Under the pieces are notes generated by a model. That model was not told the origin of the DNA, made no database searches, and saw only the letters and a program-made list of their open reading frames with translations. From Methanosarcina sp. MTP4 (GTDB lineage: Archaea; Halobacteriota; Methanosarcinia; Methanosarcinales; Methanosarcinaceae): a DNA stretch of 64,000 nucleotides. The stretch lies in contig NZ_CP009505.1 in NCBI RefSeq assembly GCF_000970045.1, positions 496,001-560,000 of the forward strand, given 5' to 3'. Position numbers and translations under genes: made by a program. Positions 9,512-17,657 of this stretch are shown one piece after another. How positions within the stretch are numbered: position 1 is the first letter of the stretch; every line of letters starts with the position of its first letter.

Positions 9512-10858
9512 GTGGCGATTCATCCGATAGAATACCGTTACGGTACCGCAGAAATGAAGTACGTATGGAGTCAGGATAACCGGCTTTCCCGGATCCTACA
9601 GACCGAGGCTGCCCTTGCTAGGGCCGAGGCAGACATGGGGCTAATCCCTGCAGAGGCTGCTGAGATTATTTCTGAGAGCATTGGTCTGGTGAAGGCCGAG
9701 CGAGTAAACGAAATCGAGGCTGAGATCCACCATGATATGATGGCGGTGGTCATTGCAATTTCCGAACAGTGCAGGGATGATGCAGGGAAGTGGGTGCATT
9801 TCGGGGCCACCTCAAACGATATTCTGGACACGGCAACGGCTCTCCAGATAAAAGATGCAATTGACCTCCTGGAGGATAAACTGAAAATCTTACTCAAGGT
9901 TCTCCTTGATAAGGCGGAAGTTCACAAGCATACGGTTTGCTGCGGGAGGACCCACGGCCAGATCGGGGTTCCTACAACATACGGGCTCCGTTTTGCTATC
10001 TGGGCCTCCGAAGTCGCGAGGCATCTGGAGCGTCTGGCTCAGCTGACTCCGAGAGCCACTGTCGGGCAGATGACGGGGGCTGTCGGGACTCAGGCTGCCT
10101 TTGGGTCTGCAGGGGTTATGGTCCAGAAACTCTCCATGCAGCATCTGGGGGTCGGTTCGGTTGACGTTTCCAACCAGATCATCCAGAGAGACCGGCATGC
10201 CGAGTTTGTGATGTGGATGGCAAACACGGTTACGACCCTTGATAAAATCGGCGTTGAAATCAGGTCTCTCCAGCGCAGTGAGATTGCGGAAGTAGAAGAA
10301 AGCTTTGGGAAAAAGCAGGTGGGTTCTTCCACCATGCCGCATAAGCGAAACCCTATCAAGTCCGAACAGATCTGTGGGCTTGCAAGGATCGTGCGGTCCA
10401 TGGTCGAGCCCGAACTCCTGAACAACACCCTCTGGGATGAAAGGGACCTGACAAACTCTTCCTGTGAAAGAGTAGTCTTCCCCGAGGCCTGCGTGTTAAC
10501 GGACCATATCATAAAACTCGGAATCAGTGTAATCGAACATCTGCGCTTCTATCCCGAAAACATCCGTCGGAACCTTGAACTGCTACGGGGCCTAAATATG
10601 GGGGAAGCTGTCATGATAGAACTTGCAAAACGCGGGGTTGGCCGTCAGGAAGCCCATGAACTCGTCCGGGCCTCTGCAATGAAAGCCCATGAAACCGGAC
10701 AGCACTTCAAAAACGTGCTTCTGGAAGCTCCGGAAGTTGTAAGATACCTGAGTGCCGGGGATATTGAAAACCTTGTAAACCCTGACAAATACATCGGAAC
10801 TGCCGTGGAACAGGTCGAATCCCTTGCCGTGAAACTGCGGGAGGCTTACGACCTCTAA
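9512..10858 (+). CDS. purB: Adenylosuccinate lyase
   Basis: A 448-residue member of the fumarase/aspartase superfamily. It cleaves SAICAR to AICAR in purine synthesis and adenylosuccinate to AMP. The family signature GSSTMPHKRNP is present, as are the TSNDILDTA and GRTHGQ substrate-binding stretches. The GTG at 9512 (MAIHPIEYRYG) has GGTGA five bases upstream and is preferred over ATG at 9500. The gene is flanked on both sides by unrelated tandem arrays. Another purine gene, purH, lies far away at the other end of the window. Confidence 0.95.
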   Translation: MAIHPIEYRYGTAEMKYVWSQDNRLSRILQTEAALARAEADMGLIPAEAAEIISESIGLVKAERVNEIEAEIHHDMMAVVIAISEQCRDDAGKWVHFGATSNDILDTATALQIKDAIDLLEDKLKILLKVLLDKAEVHKHTVCCGRTHGQIGVPTTYGLRFAIWASEVARHLERLAQLTPRATVGQMTGAVGTQAAFGSAGVMVQKLSMQHLGVGSVDVSNQIIQRDRHAEFVMWMANTVTTLDKIGVEIRSLQRSEIAEVEESFGKKQVGSSTMPHKRNPIKSEQICGLARIVRSMVEPELLNNTLWDERDLTNSSCERVVFPEACVLTDHIIKLGISVIEHLRFYPENIRRNLELLRGLNMGEAVMIELAKRGVGRQEAHELVRASAMKAHETGQHFKNVLLEAPEVVRYLSAGDIENLVNPDKYIGTAVEQVESLAVKLREAYDL

Positions 10859-10910
10859 TCTTTTTTTCTTTTCCTTCCCCTCTCGAAGTCCGAACAATTC
10901 TAAACAATTC

Positions 10911-11054
10911 TGTACAATCTAAAAACTGTACAATCTAAAAACTGTACAATCTAAAAACTGTACAATCTAAAAACTGTACAATCTAAAAACTGTACAATCT
11001 AAAAACTGTACAATCTAAAAACTGTACAATCTAAAAACTGTACAATCTAAAAAA
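10911..11054. repeat. Nine-unit 16 bp tandem array downstream of purB
   Basis: Nine near-perfect copies of a 16 bp unit containing TGTACAATCTAAAAA, with decayed copies just before it. Each unit carries the palindrome TGTACA. The high uniformity suggests recent expansion. It begins about 50 bases after the purB stop codon. Confidence 0.95.
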
Positions 11055-11242
11055 AGCTTTTTGCCCCTTTACTTTCTTTTTACCTTGTGCGGCCCTTTAC
11101 TTTTTATCTCTCCTCTTTTTCCCTTTCGGCGGACCGTATATTTTCGGGCTTCTCTGTGATTATGTGTATCAACGGCAATTTAATCTTCGATGAGGGTTGG
11201 TGTACTCTACACTATTTATATCATTAAAAATAAATATAAATA

Positions 11243-11453
11243 TTTATATGTGATCAGCCCTATCCTTGTCACGTCTTCATAAAAATGGGTATATTGAGGC
11301 ATCTTAAAAGGCGTTGCGTAACTTTAAAAGGTCTGTTTGGGCTAGATGTGGTAGATTAATTACGGTGTGAAAGTGGATTAGATGCCTCAATAATTCCTAT
11401 GTGAAGGTTGCATATATACTTTGTGTTCGTTCTGTGCACAACCATCCAAAACT
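11243..11453 (+). ncRNA. Candidate structured RNA element, copy 1
   Basis: First of two ~210 bp related elements; the central 110 bases are about 93% identical to copy 2. It opens with a TATA-like TTTATATGTGAT. About 49 bases on, TATTGAGGCATCT (11292-11304) pairs perfectly with AGATGCCTCAATA (11380-11392), spanning 101 bases. A second small stem pairs GGTTG (11406) with CAACC (11439). No reading frame is shared between copies: TAA follows IEAS here. A transcribed RNA with its own promoter is the simplest reading; the strand is inferred from the TATA-like box. It could instead be a non-autonomous mobile repeat. Confidence 0.5.
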
Positions 11454-11987
11454 ATTCTCACTCCTTTTCTGATTCTTCTTCCTATGTTCACACTATTTGC
11501 TTTTCGTTCTCACTAATGCTCTTTCCGTGTCAACATTTCGCCTTTTTTCCTGCATTTTTTACTATTCATCCCTTCTGTTTCTAATCTGTCTTTATTTTTT
11601 TTATTTTTTCCCTCCTTTTTGTTACTTCTTTCGGATTTCTTTCGGGTTTTATGGGGTAACTCTTAATTCTGCGGGATTTTTTTTTGCTTTTACCTTTTAT
11701 ATGAGGGTCCGAAACCGTTTTACAGGGCTTGAATCCGTTTTTCAGGATTAAAATTGTTTCACAGGCCCGGGGGTAGTTTTTCCCCTGTGGTCTTATGTGC
11801 CCTGCCTTATGCCCCACCAGGGTTTAGCATGAAAAAAAGACGTAGTTAGCTCTCCTGAGTTCTTTATTATTTTTGTATATGTCTGGGTTTCAATGCCCTT
11901 TCTCGTGCAGGAGTGCCATTTTTGTGCGGTGCTTTAAAAAGGGTAAACGGCTTACTCAATTTTTATTTTTCTAAAAAAATATATAAC
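11454..11987. other. Spacer between the two duplicated elements
   Basis: A pyrimidine-rich spacer without recognisable coding content. Runs of T on the plus strand right after copy 1 could end transcription. Short frames here encode only low-complexity Phe/Leu/Ser-rich peptides. Confidence 0.35.
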
Positions 11988-12200
11988 TTTATATGTGATG
12001 AATTGCCTTCCAAAAAAACGTTGCTTAAAATTGGGTATATTGAGGCACCTAAAAAGGCGTTGCGTAACTTTAAAAAGTCTATTTGGGCAAAATGTGGTAG
12101 ATTTTTTACGGTGTGAAAGTGGATTAGATGCCTCAATAATTTCTTACGATGAGGTTGTTTATATAATTTGTGCTGAATATGCGCACAACCGTCCAAAACT
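11988..12200 (+). ncRNA. Candidate structured RNA element, copy 2
   Basis: Second copy of the element at 11243-11453. It has the same TTTATATGTGAT start and the same 101-base span between arms TATTGAGGCACCT (12038-12050) and AGATGCCTCAATA (12126-12138), with one mismatch that would be a G-U pair in the opposite-strand RNA. The distal stem is one pair longer here (GGTTGT at 12153, ACAACC at 12185). Changes are spread mainly through the loop, while most stem bases are kept. A weak 67-codon frame across this copy is broken by TAA in copy 1, arguing against coding. Confidence 0.5.
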
Positions 12201-12529
12201 CGTCAATTGCCCTTAAATTCCTTTAAATTTGGTCTGTTCCTATTCTCCGTTTTGAACCAATATTCTGTTCTTTTTTATCTCTTATTTCTATCTTTTTCCC
12301 ATTTTTATGCATCATGACCCTGATTTTTCCCTTTTATGCCCCCTTCCTCTTTATTCTCCTGGCACATGTTCACTTCTTGTTTTGCTTCTGAATCACGCGA
12401 AATCTTTTTATGTGGGTGTCACCAGGGGGTTGCCCTATTCAGAGGGACACCGGGGTTCGGCCAGAAATCTGTTACCGGAAGTAAACCTTTTGTCGGATTC
12501 CGGATATATCCTATTGCTTTTAATACTGA
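12201..12529. other. Intergenic region downstream of ramA
   Basis: A 330-base T-rich stretch between copy 2 and the ramA stop codon. T-runs on both strands could terminate the converging transcripts. No gene is supported. Confidence 0.35.
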
Positions 12530-14149
12530 TTAAGGATTCTCGAAGACTTCCAGGTTTTCCCAGTTGAATTTGTCCCCGGGGCAGGCCCGGATACATTTCT
12601 GGCAGTGGGCGCCGTCACAGAGGTCGGTGCTGATCATGACTCTGTTGTTCTCGTCAATGCTGATGGCGTCATTGGGGCAGACTTTTATGCACTTCGGACA
12701 CTCGGGACAGTCTTCGACAACCATTGAGAGGTATGTCCCCACCCTTTCGAGTACGTGCAGCCCCTCTTCCCCTAGTACCTGGATGTCCCTTTCCACGCGT
12801 TTTTCGATTATCGGCTTTTCTATGGGGTCGCCCAGGGCGGGAAGTCCCTTCTTTTTGAGGTACTTCCTGAACATTTTCATGGGCATCCCCTCTTCCCAGT
12901 AGGCAAGTTCGAGGACGTAAGCGTCGCTGAATTCCGGGGCAGTTGCAAACATAGTGTGAGTACCTATGATCTTGTTTGCAACGTCCTGCAGTTCCCAGAG
13001 CCTATCTTCGGAAACAAGGATTTCCTTTGCCACGGTAAGCGAGGTGTTTCCTAGCTGGCAGATCCTACCTGTGCCGTAGGGAATCAGCCCTATTTTCTGG
13101 GCTTTTGCCGCATCCATATAGGTGCCTGCGGCTCCTGCCATGTAAGCCGTTTCGATATCTTCCATTGTAATTCCGGCAGTCGCACAGAGGGTGATATGCC
13201 CCGCACGAATTGCCCCGATAGCTTTTCCGGCTTCTTTCAGGTCATGCTCCGAGAAAAGTATCTTATCCTGGAGGTGAATGATCCCTTCGGGAGTCTTGAC
13301 TTTAGGAAGTTCAACAAGGCCTTTTCCCAGCGCTTTTTCGATCAGGGCTATAACTCCCGTGCCCGTAATCCCTTTGGCTTTTATCTGGCCCTCCTCAAGA
13401 ATTTCCCCTGTTGCCGGATCAACAAGGTCTCCTGGGGTTGATTTCATCTCTTCGTTCAACACATAGTTCCGGAGTGCCCCGTTTTCAAATTCTATGTCGG
13501 AAATCGTGAACGGGGATGCAAGGTTCCCGTGCTTTATCTGCTGCCCTTCCAGCGCAGGCCCGGCAGCTGCAGAGCCTGTGTAAATAACATCTCCTACTTT
13601 CAGGGCCATCTCGGCGTTTGTCCCGTAGTCCGTTGCAATCGAAATCTCATCCTTGTCAAGCATCCCGGATTTTACGATCAGGGCAAGGGCATCGGCCCCT
13701 ACTTCGTGCTTGATTGCCGGGGGTACCATCACCTCACATTCAAATTCCTCAAGCCCGGGGATTTCACTGCTTGGCACTATCCTTGCGTCTCTTTTCTGGT
13801 CTTCTATGTGGTATTTCTTTTTCTTCCGCTCCCCTGCGTAGGCAAGGTCTTCAATGGTAATCCCCTGGAATATGGATAACTGGATGGGGTTTCCGCATAT
13901 GGAAATCCTTTCAAGTTCCCCTGTTTTCACATCAAGGGCCTGGAGCAGGTTCTTTACCGCATTCACGGAAAGTCCGTGGGCCAGGTCCTGCCCGTAGTGA
14001 ATTGCGAAGTCCATGTGGTCCATCACATTCGCTCCCGGCAGGGGGTTCCTCAGTGTGATTACCGTTCTTTTGATTTCATCCCGGTCAAGGTCTACTTTCT
14101 GAGCTCTAAAACCGCTCGTTCCCAGGTCTACTGCAACTCCAACTCTCAT
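12530..14149 (-). CDS. ramA: RamA-type corrinoid protein reductive activase
   Basis: A 539-residue protein that, in the RamA family, uses ATP to reduce Co(II) corrinoid to Co(I) in methyltransferase systems for methylamines. The N-terminal part is an actin/ASKHA-like fold starting MRVGVAVDLGTSGFRAQKVD, with glycine-rich loops such as IATDYGTNAE and TGTGVIALIEKA. The C-terminus has two [4Fe-4S] ferredoxin motifs: CPECPKCIKVCP, and CDGAHCQKCIRACPGD. Length matches characterised RamA. Methanosarcina genomes carry several paralogs, so the substrate corrinoid protein is not certain; no methyltransferase gene is adjacent. A run of 10/20 bp phased repeats lies just upstream (14213-14280). Confidence 0.9.
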   Translation of the reverse strand: MRVGVAVDLGTSGFRAQKVDLDRDEIKRTVITLRNPLPGANVMDHMDFAIHYGQDLAHGLSVNAVKNLLQALDVKTGELERISICGNPIQLSIFQGITIEDLAYAGERKKKKYHIEDQKRDARIVPSSEIPGLEEFECEVMVPPAIKHEVGADALALIVKSGMLDKDEISIATDYGTNAEMALKVGDVIYTGSAAAGPALEGQQIKHGNLASPFTISDIEFENGALRNYVLNEEMKSTPGDLVDPATGEILEEGQIKAKGITGTGVIALIEKALGKGLVELPKVKTPEGIIHLQDKILFSEHDLKEAGKAIGAIRAGHITLCATAGITMEDIETAYMAGAAGTYMDAAKAQKIGLIPYGTGRICQLGNTSLTVAKEILVSEDRLWELQDVANKIIGTHTMFATAPEFSDAYVLELAYWEEGMPMKMFRKYLKKKGLPALGDPIEKPIIEKRVERDIQVLGEEGLHVLERVGTYLSMVVEDCPECPKCIKVCPNDAISIDENNRVMISTDLCDGAHCQKCIRACPGDKFNWENLEVFENP

Positions 14150-14212
14150 ACAATTCCCCCATTATCTGACTTTTTTCCGGTATCCCGGTGTGTTAAGTAA
14201 ATAGTTCCCATA

Positions 14213-14280
14213 AGTCGTTTGGAACTTATCAGTCGTTTGTAGTCTTATGTAGTCGTTTATACTTGTTCGTAGTCGTTTGA
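14213..14280. promoter_or_regulatory. Helically phased direct repeats upstream of ramA
   Basis: AGTCGTTT (AAACGACT on the ramA strand) occurs at 14213, 14231, 14251 and 14271, spaced 18, 20 and 20 bases. Between these, weaker copies (AGTCTTAT at 14241, ACTTGTTCGT at 14261) fill a 10 bp period. The block is 64-131 bases upstream of the ramA start, just beyond an AT-rich stretch that may hold the TATA box. Spacing by whole helical turns fits a multimeric regulator binding one face of the DNA. Confidence 0.6.
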
Positions 14281-14544
14281 GATCTAATTATATGGATTAC
14301 TTTGTAAATCTACGTATAAATACATAGAGGGAATTATAAGTATTTATATATATTTTCAAGTTCAATAATAATTCTCTTTCCGCAAAAAGGGGGTTTTAAG
14401 GGGTCTCCGGTTCTTAAATCCTTTTTTGAGTTCAATATTTTGAAAAGGGGGTCGCATGGACTCTTGATTCTTCTCCGAATGTCCGGGGGAGATGAGATGT
14501 CCTGTCTGCATGTCGGAAATAAATGCATATCAGTAGGGATACTT
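14281..14544. other. Intergenic region between ramA and SRP RNA promoters
   Basis: The left part is AT-rich (TATAAATACATAG near 14315) and the right part is more mixed. It separates the divergent ramA and SRP RNA promoters. No gene is supported. Confidence 0.35.
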
Positions 14545-14555
14545 TTATAAATTAC
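14545..14555 (+). promoter_or_regulatory. TATA box of the SRP RNA gene
   Basis: TTTATAAATTA is centred about 22 bases before the inferred 5' end of the SRP RNA, the usual distance for an archaeal box A. Confidence 0.65.
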
Positions 14556-14571
14556 TAGCGTGTTGTATGGT

Positions 14572-14887
14572 TGATGAGCTAGTTCGGGTAGCCCGGCGTT
14601 ACCTGTAACCCGAAATCGCCGATACGCGGGGGACGAAGCCAATGGAAGGTTTATCAAAGAGTTCCGAGCCTGGGGCCTCAACTGAGAAGCCCCGTCCTGC
14701 TTGGATGTTGCTGGTTTGAGGGCTTGCTGGAGAACAGGTCTTCCTATCTTAACCGCGGAAACCGGTCGAGGTCCGGAAGGGAGCAGACTCACCGTGGGCA
14801 ATCATCGCTTGTGGGGTTGCGGGGTGGAGAAGGGGTGCCAGCCCCCTGGGATCTCCGAGGTGTATCAACCTGCGGCGTGCTCATCAC
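14572..14887 (+). ncRNA. Archaeal 7S signal recognition particle RNA
   Basis: A GC-rich ~316-base RNA in an AT-rich gap. The helix 8 (SRP54-binding) motif GTCCGGAAGGGAGCAG is at 14771-14786. The ends pair (GATGAGC near 14574 with GCTCATC near 14879), closing the long rod as in archaeal 7S RNA. GC blocks such as TTCGGGTAGCCCGG and GGGTGCCAGCCCCC fit the 5' domain and helix 5. It scaffolds SRP19 and SRP54 for co-translational targeting. Ends are estimated from pairing and may be off by a few bases. Confidence 0.92.
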
Positions 14888-15051
14888 TAAACACCTTTAA
14901 TCGGTTAATTTCAAACCTTTCAACCTGACATAAAAATCTGCAAAAATCTTAATGTGAGGTGGATGTGCAGTTTTTGCAAACTGTTTTTTCTCCGGAAAAG
15001 GTTAAATATCTGAAATGCCTTTAAGGGAAACGCGTCTTCTAAAACCTGAAT

Positions 15052-15136
15052 GACGAGATAGCCAAGCCCGGTATGGCGCAGGATTGCTAATCCTGTGATG
15101 CTTTGCATCTCGGGGGTTCGAATCCCCCTCTCGTCG
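15052..15136 (+). tRNA. tRNA-Ser (anticodon GCT)
   Basis: A complete class II tRNA. The acceptor stem GACGAGA pairs with TCTCGTC, with discriminator G. The D arm is GCCAAGCCCGGTATGGC. The anticodon arm CAGGATT-GCT-AATCCTG puts GCT at 15086-15088, reading AGC/AGU serine codons. A long variable arm (TGATGCTTTGCATC) and the T arm GGGGGTTCGAATCCCCC follow. CCA is not encoded. TTTTT right after the gene is a likely terminator, and a TTAAATAT box lies about 45 bases upstream. Confidence 0.97.
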
Positions 15137-15542
15137 TTTTTCCCTATTTTCGATCTTTTTATCTACGTCCTCTCTGCGTTTTTGTTCTAAGTATTCTCTT
15201 TTTTCCTTCTCTTCTCCTTCTCTTTCTCCTCCTTCTTCATTCAATTATTCGTGAACTGTGCAATTTTTTATATGTGATGCACTTTAACTGTACATAGTTA
15301 AAAATTTACGTATAGATAGTATTTTATAGGGAACGCCCTTTATGCCCACATCTTATAAATATCACTTAAAGTTTGTATAAATACTATCAATAACTACATC
15401 AAAAACTGGCCACTGACAGGTGGCTGGCAGCAGAATAAAACATTTTCAGGGCATAATTACTTTGAATTCAGGTGTTTTTCAATATGTTTGTTATATTATT
15501 GTGAATTTACCGTTTGATGGAAGGAAAAGGGGTGCAGTAAAA
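15137..15542. other. Leader region of the KaiC-like gene
   Basis: It opens with the tRNA's T-run. A pyrimidine-rich part follows and then AT-rich promoter-like DNA. Several TATA-like stretches occur (TTTTATATGTGATG near 15268; TTATAAATATCAC near 15352). The in-frame codons upstream of 15543 back to 15420 show no domain and no good ribosome-binding site. Confidence 0.4.
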
Positions 15543-16241
15543 ATGGAACGCATATCCTCGGGCATACCTGAACTGGACGACAGACTTAACGGTGGCTATC
15601 CAAGGGGCAGGGTAATCATGGTTACCGGGAGTACCGGTACGGGTAAGACCATCTTTGGCATCCATTTCCTTTACAGGACATGCATGGATGGTAAGCGCTG
15701 CGTGCTGGTCGCAACCGAGGAGCTTCCTGAAGATATCATCAAGCAGTCGGAAATGCTCGGGTTAGGGCTTTCAAGGTTCTATGAGAACGGGCAACTGGTT
15801 ATAGAAAAGGCATTCCAGAACCGGTCCGAGAAAGTCCAGACCTCCAAATTCGGTTTCACTCCCGAGGGCCTGGAAATCGAACTCCCTTTACTTGCTGACT
15901 ATGTGCCTGAAGGAACCGATGTCGTTGTTATTGATAATCTAGGAGTTTTCACCCTTCGCCTTTCGGTCCAGGACTTCAGGGACCAGTTCGATGCCCTTAA
16001 CTTCATTCTCAGCACAAAAGAAGGTTGCACGGCCATGTTTGTCATGGATGAAACCGCCTGCAAAATGACCCGGGGCCTTGCAGAGTATTCTTCCAGTGGC
16101 TCTCTCAGGCTCGTGCTGGGTGAAAATCCCTATACCGGCAACCTTGAGCGCCACATCCATATACCGAAAATGCGAAGAACCTGCATCAAACTGGAGTTGA
16201 TAAGGTTTGAAATCGGTTCGGGTGGTATCAGTTTGCTTTAA
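15543..16241 (+). CDS. KaiC-like RecA-superfamily ATPase, single domain
   Basis: A 232-residue protein with one KaiC-type domain. Visible are SSGIPELDDRLNGGYPRG, Walker A GSTGTGKT, the paired carboxylates in VATEELPEDI where KaiC has its catalytic Glu, and Walker B DVVVIDNLG. Archaeal single-domain KaiC homologs are thought to act in signalling and often partner with kinases or chemotaxis-like systems; no partner is adjacent. ATG at 15543 has GGGGTG six bases upstream. Function remains open. Confidence 0.82.
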   Translation: MERISSGIPELDDRLNGGYPRGRVIMVTGSTGTGKTIFGIHFLYRTCMDGKRCVLVATEELPEDIIKQSEMLGLGLSRFYENGQLVIEKAFQNRSEKVQTSKFGFTPEGLEIELPLLADYVPEGTDVVVIDNLGVFTLRLSVQDFRDQFDALNFILSTKEGCTAMFVMDETACKMTRGLAEYSSSGSLRLVLGENPYTGNLERHIHIPKMRRTCIKLELIRFEIGSGGISLL

Positions 16242-16588
16242 TCTGATTTTTCTTGATTTCATCAAGTCTTCTTTTATCTGATTTTTCTTGATTTCAAGTC
16301 CGCTTTACTTCTTACGCTCTATTTTTTCAGGGTTCTTATGTTCCGTGGGATGTTTTTCGAAAAATTGAACCTTGATTTAAATCCTTTCCTCTATCTAATT
16401 CAGATTTAAATATTCCTGTTCTCTAAGCTTCCGGAAGAACCTCTTGTGTAAAATTTTTTACAATATCGTGGCATCCATTCCGGAAATTTATTAAAAACTT
16501 AAATATCATAAACAATAATTAAGAACAGTAAACATTATCAAAATATTATATATCACAGGAAATGGTAATTTCCAGGTCGGACTAAACA
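16242..16588. other. Intergenic region upstream of RFAP synthase gene
   Basis: A 347-base AT-rich gap. It begins with a repeated TCTGATTTTTCTTGATTTCA (near 16241 and 16277, immediately after the KaiC-like stop codon) and ends with a TATA-like TTATATATCAC near 16545. No gene is supported. Confidence 0.4.
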
Positions 16589-17545
16589 ATGATCAAAATA
16601 GTTACATCTTGCAGGCTTCATATGACTCTTATTGACTTAAACGGGGAGATCGGAAGGGTAGATGGGGGGGCAGGCCTTGCACTTCCAACTCCCAACGTCA
16701 CGCTAACAGCTGAAAAAGCAGACGAAATCCGGGTTGAAGGCGCGGAGGCTTTTACCGATCGCATGAAACGGGCCGTTGAAGCCGTTCTCCCGGAAGGGGA
16801 AGGTGTACGGATAAATGTTGAGTCCCTCATTCCCCCTCATGTTGGATTCGGCTCCGGAACCCAGTCCTCTCTCTCGGCTGCTGCGGCCGTGAACGAGCTC
16901 TATGGGCTCGGGATGAGCGTCCGGGACCTCGCGTTTACCGTGCAGCGGGGGGGGACCTCGGGAATAGGTGTAGGAGCATTTGAAAACGGCGGTTTCATTG
17001 TTGACGGGGGACACAGGTTCAGGGATAAAGGAGCTTTTTTACCCTCGGCTGCCAGCAGGGTGCCTCCGGGTCCCGTGCTCTTCAGGAGAGATTTCCCGGA
17101 CTGGAACCTGGTAGTTGCCGTTCCAAATGACAAGGGGATGCACGATGAGGAGGAAGTGGCGGTTTTCAAGAAATTCTGCCCCCTTCCCATAGAAGAAGTC
17201 AGGGAGGTTGCTCACGTCGTGCTCATGCAAATGATGCCTGCCGTGATGGAAGAAGATATCGAGAGCTTCGGATCAGCCGTAAACCATGTACAGAACGTGG
17301 GTTTCAACAGGCTTGAACACTATGTCTGGCCGGATATTGTCAAGGAAGTCTCAGCCTTCATGCGCACCCGAAGTTACGGTGCCGGGGTGAGCTCATTCGG
17401 GCCTGTGGTCTATTCCCTGGTGGATAACAAAGCCGAAGGGCAGGAACTCCAGGCAGAAGTCCAGCAGATGCTCGATGAGTCCTTAGGTGGGACAGTCTTC
17501 ATGACAAAAGCCAAAAACAGTGGAGCGGAGATTTCCCGGCTTTGA
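16589..17545 (+). CDS. mptG: Beta-ribofuranosylaminobenzene 5'-phosphate synthase
   Basis: A 318-residue GHMP-kinase superfamily enzyme. RFAP synthase condenses 4-aminobenzoate-type substrate with PRPP to begin the methanopterin side of one-carbon cofactor synthesis. The N-terminal CRLHMTLIDLNGEIGRVDGG and the glycine-rich PPHVGFGSGTQSSLSAAAAV are characteristic, followed by RGGTSGIGVGAFENGGFIVDG and VPNDKGMHDEEE. The start ATG gives MIKIVTSCRLH, the normal N-terminus. It appears to be a single-gene unit. Confidence 0.92.
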   Translation: MIKIVTSCRLHMTLIDLNGEIGRVDGGAGLALPTPNVTLTAEKADEIRVEGAEAFTDRMKRAVEAVLPEGEGVRINVESLIPPHVGFGSGTQSSLSAAAAVNELYGLGMSVRDLAFTVQRGGTSGIGVGAFENGGFIVDGGHRFRDKGAFLPSAASRVPPGPVLFRRDFPDWNLVVAVPNDKGMHDEEEVAVFKKFCPLPIEEVREVAHVVLMQMMPAVMEEDIESFGSAVNHVQNVGFNRLEHYVWPDIVKEVSAFMRTRSYGAGVSSFGPVVYSLVDNKAEGQELQAEVQQMLDESLGGTVFMTKAKNSGAEISRL

Positions 17546-17657
17546 TTAGGGGGACCTGAGGTTTGAAATCCCAAATTCAAACCTTTGAATCTCTGAAAAA
17601 TCTGGCTGCCATATACCGTAAAAACGGGGGCTGTAACTCAACTTTTTGTAACTCAAT

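Noticed and set aside
10911-11054. Replication origin based on iterated repeats
   Set aside because: No Orc1/Cdc6 gene is near and the units lack a recognisable origin-recognition box.
11913-12116. 67-codon gene across copy 2 of the duplicated element
   Set aside because: The matching frame in copy 1 has a TAA early in the conserved core, and differences between copies do not favour silent positions.
11292-12138. Two MITE insertions defined by the 13 bp inverted arms
   Set aside because: Similarity between copies extends about 50 bases before and 60 bases after the arms, and no target-site duplication is seen at the arm ends.
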